Of a stretch of DNA of 64,000 nucleotides, positions 58,232-64,000 are shown in pieces. How positions within the stretch are numbered: the first letter of the stretch is position 1; the number at the start of each line of letters is the position of its first letter. Made by a program: the position numbers and the translations under genes. Origin of the DNA: Lunularia cruciata (taxonomy: Eukaryota; Streptophyta; Marchantiopsida; Lunulariales; Lunulariaceae). The stretch spans positions 71,128,333 to 71,192,332 of the forward strand of contig OX419756.1 of the NCBI GenBank assembly GCA_948567375.1, in the 5' to 3' direction. Under the pieces are notes generated by a model. It did no database searches. It was not told the origin of the DNA and saw only the letters and a list, made by a program, of their open reading frames with translations.

Positions 58232-58633
58232 GAAATGGCCACCGCCAAGAAAACGGAAACCGCGTAGGATAAATGAAGGATGGGAAGACCCCATCAAGCC
58301 GCACAAGGGAGAGACAAAAAAGGTAACATGGGGCTAAACCCCAATAGAGTCTATATGATAAATATGCCCTACCTACTGCACCTAAGATATCCGAACTATG
58401 CAAGACGTATGGTCTACACACAATTGGAGCATCCGAAGAAACATCACCTAATGTTATTGCTCTCCTATGGATTGCACCCGCCACTGCACTCTATAGAGCA
58501 ATGGACACACGCTGTCTAAAATATGCTATAAAGTATAAGAGTGAGAGTGGTACCCCTGACACCTAACATGATAAGCTCTCGTGCACTCCTTGACAAATAT
58601 GTCAAATGCCGTGTCCATCGCTCCATATAACTC
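58232..58633 (-). other. 3' end of the R2-like element
   Basis: Sequence downstream of the ORF stop on the minus strand. The first ~80 bp still read protein-like after the stop, so the ancestral protein may have ended near 58555. The rest is the 3' untranslated region, matched by 61977-62390 of the second copy. No poly(A) tail seen. Confidence 0.65.
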
Positions 58634-61476
58634 CTATGCTAGAGGAACAAAGAGGTGACCTTGCTGCATGCCCCTATACTTGGAGACCTTGCAACCTGCT
58701 ACTGCACTTGCTGCCCATCCAAGGAGATGTGTAATCACTCCCTCCAAAACTGTATCCCGCATAGGGTCCGTGACCACGAGATCCGCTACTGTCACCAAAT
58801 CATCTCGGACCAAGTATAAGTTTGCCCTGACACGTGTCATTTGCAACGCATACAAATGCTCCTTCCAAGCCAAGTATCCACTCTCTCGCGCCATAGCAAA
58901 CACTATGTCTCTAATGGCATCATGGGTAGCTATCCTCTGTCCTCCAAAAGGACACCGTGTCATGTGGACCGCCGCTGCATCTAGTGTAGAACCACACTCA
59001 CAAGTGAGTAGTGAAGATGCAGATGGGTGGACCAAACCTAGGCAAAACCTCATTGCTGTAGAGAAAGTAGTCGGTGCGAGTCGGAAAGCCCTTATGCATG
59101 GTCAAGCTAGGATCCACGAGCATGCATTCTTGCCGGAGCAAGAGCGTAGACGTGCTCTAGTAGCCTGAGGAATGGACAAGTCAACTAAGAGAGAATGTAG
59201 CGTATGCTCACACTGTCGTTCCATCAAGGAAGACTGTAGATCTCTAGTCCAATCTGACGATAGTGAAGCAAACGGTAGAAAACCCTCTTGTGCTCGTGGG
59301 GATAGACTATTTCTCGTCGGCCACAATAACACTTGGAGAGAAAAGGATCCTCCCTCCACCTTTGTCACATAAGTCTCCAAAATTGGCCTATAAGCAACCA
59401 CAAAATGAGAGGAAAGTAGGGGTGCCGAGAGATCCCAACTACCCAAAAACGCTATAGGTGACATCTCCTCCATAGAAAGCAAGCCAACCCCACCACATGA
59501 GATCGGTAGAGCCGTCTGTCTACGTGCCAAATCCCCTGTCACACTCTCAAAAGTCCTTGGTCCAATATCACCAAAGACTCCCATAATCCTCCTATCAAAT
59601 CATGATAGGAAGGACGGTGAGGGAGGAACTGTACGGATGAGGTAGGATGGTCGACAAGCAATACTGGAAGAGAGTATACCAAATGCCACCTGTGGATCTC
59701 CTAGTAATGGAAGGTCATCCACATGGAGAACATCCTCTGCAAGGGCAGCGTCCAAGAAGCGTGTGACAAAATCCTCCGATCCTACTGGCACTCCAAGAAC
59801 ACAAAGTCCATCTGTGGATGTGATACACCCCTCTGGAAGCTCAAGGTGGACAGGGATACCTAAAGGGGACCATGCCCTACACTTTGACACCTTGACTCTC
59901 AAGTCTACTAGATGTAGCTCGGTAGTCAAGTAGTCAAAGGCCTGCCTAATCTGATCTACAGGGCCTACGATGTGTGTATCATCTACCAAGGAGGGAACAC
60001 AACCTGGCATGGCCAAAGTAGTAGATAGGAGAGCTCTAAAGTGAGCCATGGCAAATAAGAGCCCCCCCAAAGGATCTCCCCGACGTGTACCAACAATTGA
60101 CTCCAAGATGGTGACTCCCTCCTGTGAACCACCATGTTGGTAGCAAGAGAGCCATAAAAAGACCGCACAAAAGGAATGAGACTTGCCAAGGATCCACCAA
60201 CCTCCCTAAGCTCTCTAAAGATGGATGCACATGAGACGATATTAAAAGCATTCTCAACATCCACCTATAGGACGACCCACTCCGGATGGATATCTAGGAG
60301 TGCTCTAATGCCTAGAGATATAGCCTCACATCCTCCAGGTGTAGCTACTCCAAACTGATGTGGACTAAGGTGTTGTCAAAAGTGAGAACGATGTTGAAGG
60401 ACAATGGTACGACTGACCAAACTCAAAAAGATCTCTCCAATAGCAATCGGTCTAATGCCTCCCGTGTCCTTCTCGATCGCGAGAAGTCGACTAGCACCTA
60501 AGACCTGACTAACAGACATAGGAATGTCTCCCTCGCTACTGCTGCAGCCACCTGAAACAACTCGGTAAAACCACTAGAAGGGTCATCTGCCTGGAAGCAA
60601 TCTCGAAGGTGCTCATAAACATCGTTGACAAGCCTCTTGAGGAAAGGCGAGGGGCAGTGCACAACGCTTGTGCAAATAGCGACCTATCAAGACATAAGGC
60701 TGCTCAGGCTGATAATCTAAGACCTCTAGTGGTAGTCCTTCTACTGCTATAGGATGCAATGAGCGTAGGGAAGAGATAGTCTCATCAATACGACTTGCTA
60801 TAGACAAAGTGTGTAGCGCTCGTGTTGCTCTACTAAACTCTCCCGCCTGACCCAATGTCCTACATCGTCATAATCGAGTGGAATCTGTGGTATCCTGTGG
60901 CGATGCCTGTCTCCTAAATTGTGTAGCCTTAATAGACTCCTCCTGAAGGGCTGCCCAATCCCCCACTCGGAATCGATGAAATCTAGCAGCCACCTCTCTA
61001 TGCCCCGCACGTCTCCCTCTAGCATAACGAAGACACCATCGAGGGAGTAGGAGGAATAGGAACCATGCTAACTCGTCCAAGGGATCACGTCCCAAACGAT
61101 CTAGTGGTAGGCGAAAAGCATGTCTAGCCTCATCATGGAGTGTGCGGGGTAGCCTATGGAATAGACGTGGACATGGAAAACTAGTCTCAAATAACCCCAA
61201 AATGCAACCCGCCTAAGAAGCTAACCACACCCACGACTCGATCGATATCCCTAGAACGATCAATGAAGGTATAGAAGAAGCGTGCGTAATCTCGAGTGTC
61301 GCTGCTGTCAATGTGGTCGCTTGTCTCACGTGGGCATCCCAAGTAGTCCAATCATAGTCCTTGTGCATCCTTCACACATGGGTCTTTACCCCTTGCGAGG
61401 TAAAGCGTAGGTGACACACCGGGCATGGTGTATCCCGACCCGCTCTTGTCGACCCCACATGGGAAGGTGTAGCCAT
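58634..61476 (-). pseudogene. R2-like retrotransposon protein: C2H2 finger, RT, zinc finger and restriction-like nuclease
   Basis: About 945 codons on the minus strand from the ATG at 61476. One frame runs 61476 to ~60115 and a second ~60115 to 58634, so one frameshift plus a few stops (e.g. ~61370, 60866, 60611, 59600, 59102) break it. N-terminus: CPVCHLRFTS...TH-V-RMH, a C2H2 finger (~61365-61425). RT: VENAFN with motif A Asp (~60260), RRGDPLGGLLF (~60085-60050), LVDDTH (Asp codons 59978-59983). C-terminus: CECGSTLDAAAVHMTRC (C-x-C...H-x3-C, ~58950-59002), then THDAIRD and ANLYLVRDD...VADLVV, the pattern of a PD-(D/E)XK restriction-like nuclease as in R2/CRE/NeSL-type elements. No apurinic-type endonuclease seen. 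Confidence 0.82.
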
Positions 61477-61976
61477 GGCTAGCACAAGAATAGTGATATT
61501 AACACATGATACTCCTCTCCATATCTCCCCATATCTGCAAAACCACAACCCCTCACATCACAACTCACATAAGAAAACAATCTCTCCAAACCCTAAAATC
61601 TATAAACTCTCATAACTTTCAATTTCCATCTCCAAAATTTTCAAATTAAATTCCCATGGAACTTAATCATGAAAATCAAGAGAGTGGAAATGAAAATTCC
61701 CAACCCATCACTCTCAATGTATAATGATCACTCTCAACCCTAAAAAAGCTAAAAATCTTCATAACTTTCTACTTCATTCTCCATAGTCTTCAATTTAGGT
61801 GTCAATGGAACCGAAATTGAAAAACAAAGAGAATCTACTATTCACTTGAATGCTACATGCTAGAGAGCCCTCAGAAATTATCAAAATTTTCTCACGTCTC
61901 TCCCTCTCCTCTCCCGTCTCCACACTCTCCCGCAGCTCTCCCGCAGCTCCCCCGCACTCCTAAGTCCTCAGTCGAC
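61477..61976 (-). other. Leader/junction between the two R2-like copies
   Basis: Purine-rich on the minus strand with two similar ~45-bp blocks (around 61600-61640 and 61755-61795, CATAACTTTC...). It is the 5' untranslated leader of the downstream copy. It has no ORF. Confidence 0.5.
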
Positions 61977-63015
61977 TGCCAAGAAAACAAGAAGATGGGG
62001 AGACCCATCAAGCCGTACAAGGCATAGAAGCAAAAGGTAAAACGGAGCTAAGCCCCCATAGAGTCTATATGAGAAATCTGCCCTGCAGCATATGAGAAAT
62101 CGGCCCGTGCTAGACTTGAGATATCAGTACTATTTATATACTTCCCGTCTACAAACAACTAGAGCCTCCAATGAAGCCTCACCTAGTGTAAATGGTTTCT
62201 TGTGGATTGCACCCACCATTGCCTTTTCTAGAACAATAGACACAAGTTGTTTAAAATATATTACAAAATATGAGAGTGAGATGATACCCCGACACCTAAC
62301 ATGATAAGCTCTCATGCACTCCTTGACAAATGTGTCAAATGCCATATCCGTAACTCCATATAACTCCAAGGCTAGAGGAACAAAGATGTATATCCCCGCA
62401 TGTCCCTATACTTGGAAACCTTACGATCTATTGTTGCACTCGCTGCCCATGCAAGGGATGTGTAATCACTCCCTCAAAAACTGTATCTCATGGAGGCTTC
62501 GTAACCATCACATCCGCTACTATCACCTTATCATCTTGGACCAAGTATAAGTCTGCCCTCACATGTGTTATTTGTAAAGCATACAATTGCTCCCTCCAAG
62601 CCAAGTATCTACTCTCTCGTGCCATAGCAAACACTATGTCCCTAATCGCATCTTGGGTTGCTATCCTCTATCTTCCAAAAGGACACCATGTCATATGGAC
62701 CATTGTTGCATTTGGTGTAGAACCACATTCACAAGTAAGTAATGAAAATGCAGATGGGTGGACCAAACCTAGGCAAAACCTAACCAAACCTAGACGAAAC
62801 CTAATCATAGTAGAGAAAATAGTTGGTGCGAGTCGAAATGCCACAATGTAAGGTTGAGCTTGGATCCAAGAGCCTGCACCCTCTGCCAGAGCAAGAGTGA
62901 AGACTTGCTCTAGTAACTTGAGAAATGGATAAGTCAACTAAGAAAGAATGCAACTTATGCTCACATGGTTGCTCCATCAAGGAAAATGGTCAATCTATAG
63001 TCCAATCAGTACATA
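61977..63015 (-). pseudogene. 5'-truncated R2-like copy
   Basis: Parallels 58241-59275 of the longer copy: 3' untranslated part, C-terminal nuclease and zinc finger, and a bit of the preceding region. The zinc-finger frame is at 62668-62937 (CECGSTPNATMVHMTWCPFG) and contains a short in-frame duplication in the LGLVRF-LGLVHP stretch. Truncated at the 5' side, as usual for target-primed insertions. Confidence 0.82.
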
Positions 63016-63028
63016 GCAAACCCATAGA

Positions 63029-64000
63029 AGGACTTAACAAGGCTCCAACTTTGGCATTTGGACTTAACCGCACCCCAAGTTGGCAAAAACACTTCACAAT
63101 ACCCACAAGCTCGACTTGGAATTAGTTAGCTCGTGCTGGCGCTGAACTTTTCAGACAACTAGACGAGAAGCAAACTCCGCATAGATTATCGATGCTCGAG
63201 AGAATCCTAATTATGTAACATAAGTAAAAAGCAATCCCGCCTTGGCCAGAAAGGTCTACTGCAGGGCCCGCATTTTCTGCCAACTAGGATAACCAGCTGC
63301 CACGTTGGTCGATTTCTACCTGCCAAGTAGTACAAGCAGTTGCCACGTTGATCCATGTGAAGATTTGGGGTACTGTCAAGTATGGTTTTCTAGCTGAAAG
63401 TATGTTTTGCTAGCTTGGGGAGCCGTTAACTCTAACTGCCAAAATTGGGGTACTTGTAAATTTGTAGAGCACATAAGGTTGCATTTCAGATGCATCTGAT
63501 CATTAGCAGGAACTGAGACCACGGTCCATGCTTGAGCAATACCAGCGCTACCGAAACTGCCGTTGCTTTATTCCCAATTTGTAGAAACCATTTGACTTGG
63601 ACTATATGAGCACTCTCCGGTCACTAAATCTAAGTTGAACGTTGACTGAACCTAACCTAAAAGTGCGTTGTAGTTTTCACCCCAAAAGAATTCAAACCAT
63701 TTTCGAGGTCGAGGAATTTCCTCGTTTCTGATGTTCCTCCGTCCTCTGAATTTAAATCCACATCTTGACTTGCTTCAATAACGGGTTCACTGAAAATGAA
63801 CCCGTGATTAAAGGTACCATCCGTTGGGAGAGACTACGGCTGCTGCAGGGGGAACAAGTCCAGCACCGACTTGAAGAGACGTCATGAAGTTATGGCGAGT
63901 ACCTTCAGCTGAAGGAGAATTTATTATGGTCCGAGCTGGCTCTTGAGGGAAGTGCATTCACCTAACTCTTACAAGATCGCGAAGAAACTGTTCATGAATT
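63029..64000. other. Right edge without recognisable genes
   Basis: No domain-bearing ORF. Two short imperfect repeats (AGCTGCCACGTTGGTC / CAGTTGCCACGTTGATC) are near 63291-63352. Charged helix-like codons occur near 63820-63880 but are soon stopped. Confidence 0.4.

Larger units (their letters stand above)
58219..63028 (-). mobile_element. Tandem pair of R2-like non-LTR retrotransposons with one flanking duplication
   Basis: GCAAACCCATAGA occurs at 58219-58231 and at 63016-63028. Between them, on the minus strand, lie a 5'-truncated copy (63015 to ~61977) and then a nearly full copy (~61976 to 58232), both ending with the same 3' sequence. A single 13-bp duplication around the pair is what one target-primed insertion of a dimeric, 5'-truncated RNA would leave. 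Part of the right repeat resembles element sequence, so chance homology is not excluded. Confidence 0.6.

Noticed and set aside
58668-59168. 166-codon plus-strand ORF
   Set aside because: It is the reverse strand of the R2-like zinc finger/nuclease region, which has clear motifs on the minus strand.
1-64000. rRNA or tRNA genes
   Set aside because: None recognised on either strand. tRNA-like bits seen are primer binding sites of LTR elements.

Overview
The window is a eukaryotic, land-plant-like intergenic region built almost entirely from nested and decayed retrotransposons. I see no intact host gene and no rRNA, tRNA or CRISPR locus. The mix (several Ty3/gypsy lineages, one carrying a DNA methyltransferase domain and a PHD finger, a chromovirus, Ty1/copia debris, and an R2-like non-LTR element with a C-terminal nuclease) suggests a streptophyte outside the flowering plants (bryophyte, lycophyte, fern or charophyte alga). 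That placement is inference.

Left part, 1-26,700, is a three-deep nest. The oldest layer is a Ty3 element called family C here (20,351-26,611, plus strand): truncated gag, protease, cytosine-5 DNA methyltransferase, reverse transcriptase (RT), RNase H, integrase, PHD finger, polypurine tract (PPT), LTR. Family B, a large Ty3 element whose long LTRs contain a GA-rich minisatellite, inserted into the gag of C (597-20,350). Family A, a young Ty3 element with LTRs that look identical, inserted into the gag of B (3,556-11,357). Another family A LTR in reverse orientation (1-596) abuts, and probably interrupts, the 5' LTR of B.

Middle part, 26,700-45,000: a family A protease-to-integrase fragment lies inside a family C LTR (26,709-29,950). 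A second, minus-strand family C copy (30,441-41,228) is interrupted by a solo LTR rich in heat-shock-element-like motifs (30,600-31,067) and by a chromodomain Ty3 element (32,345-38,581). Copia debris (41,511-44,905) follows, itself broken by an internal fragment of the R2-like element.

Right part: 45,000-58,200 is lower-copy and partly AT-rich. It holds a duplicated coiled-coil ORF of unknown nature, a small MITE with a clear target duplication, a 70-bp TA microsatellite and hairpins, but no gene I can name. From 58,219 to 63,028 there is a minus-strand R2-like non-LTR retrotransposon (N-terminal C2H2 finger, RT, C-terminal zinc finger plus restriction-like nuclease) in head-to-tail tandem with a 5'-truncated copy. 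One 13-bp direct repeat flanks the pair.

The most notable item is family C: one reading direction carries a chromatin writer (DNA methyltransferase with motifs I, IV, VI, VIII, IX and X recognisable) and a possible chromatin reader (PHD) as parts of a Ty3 polyprotein.
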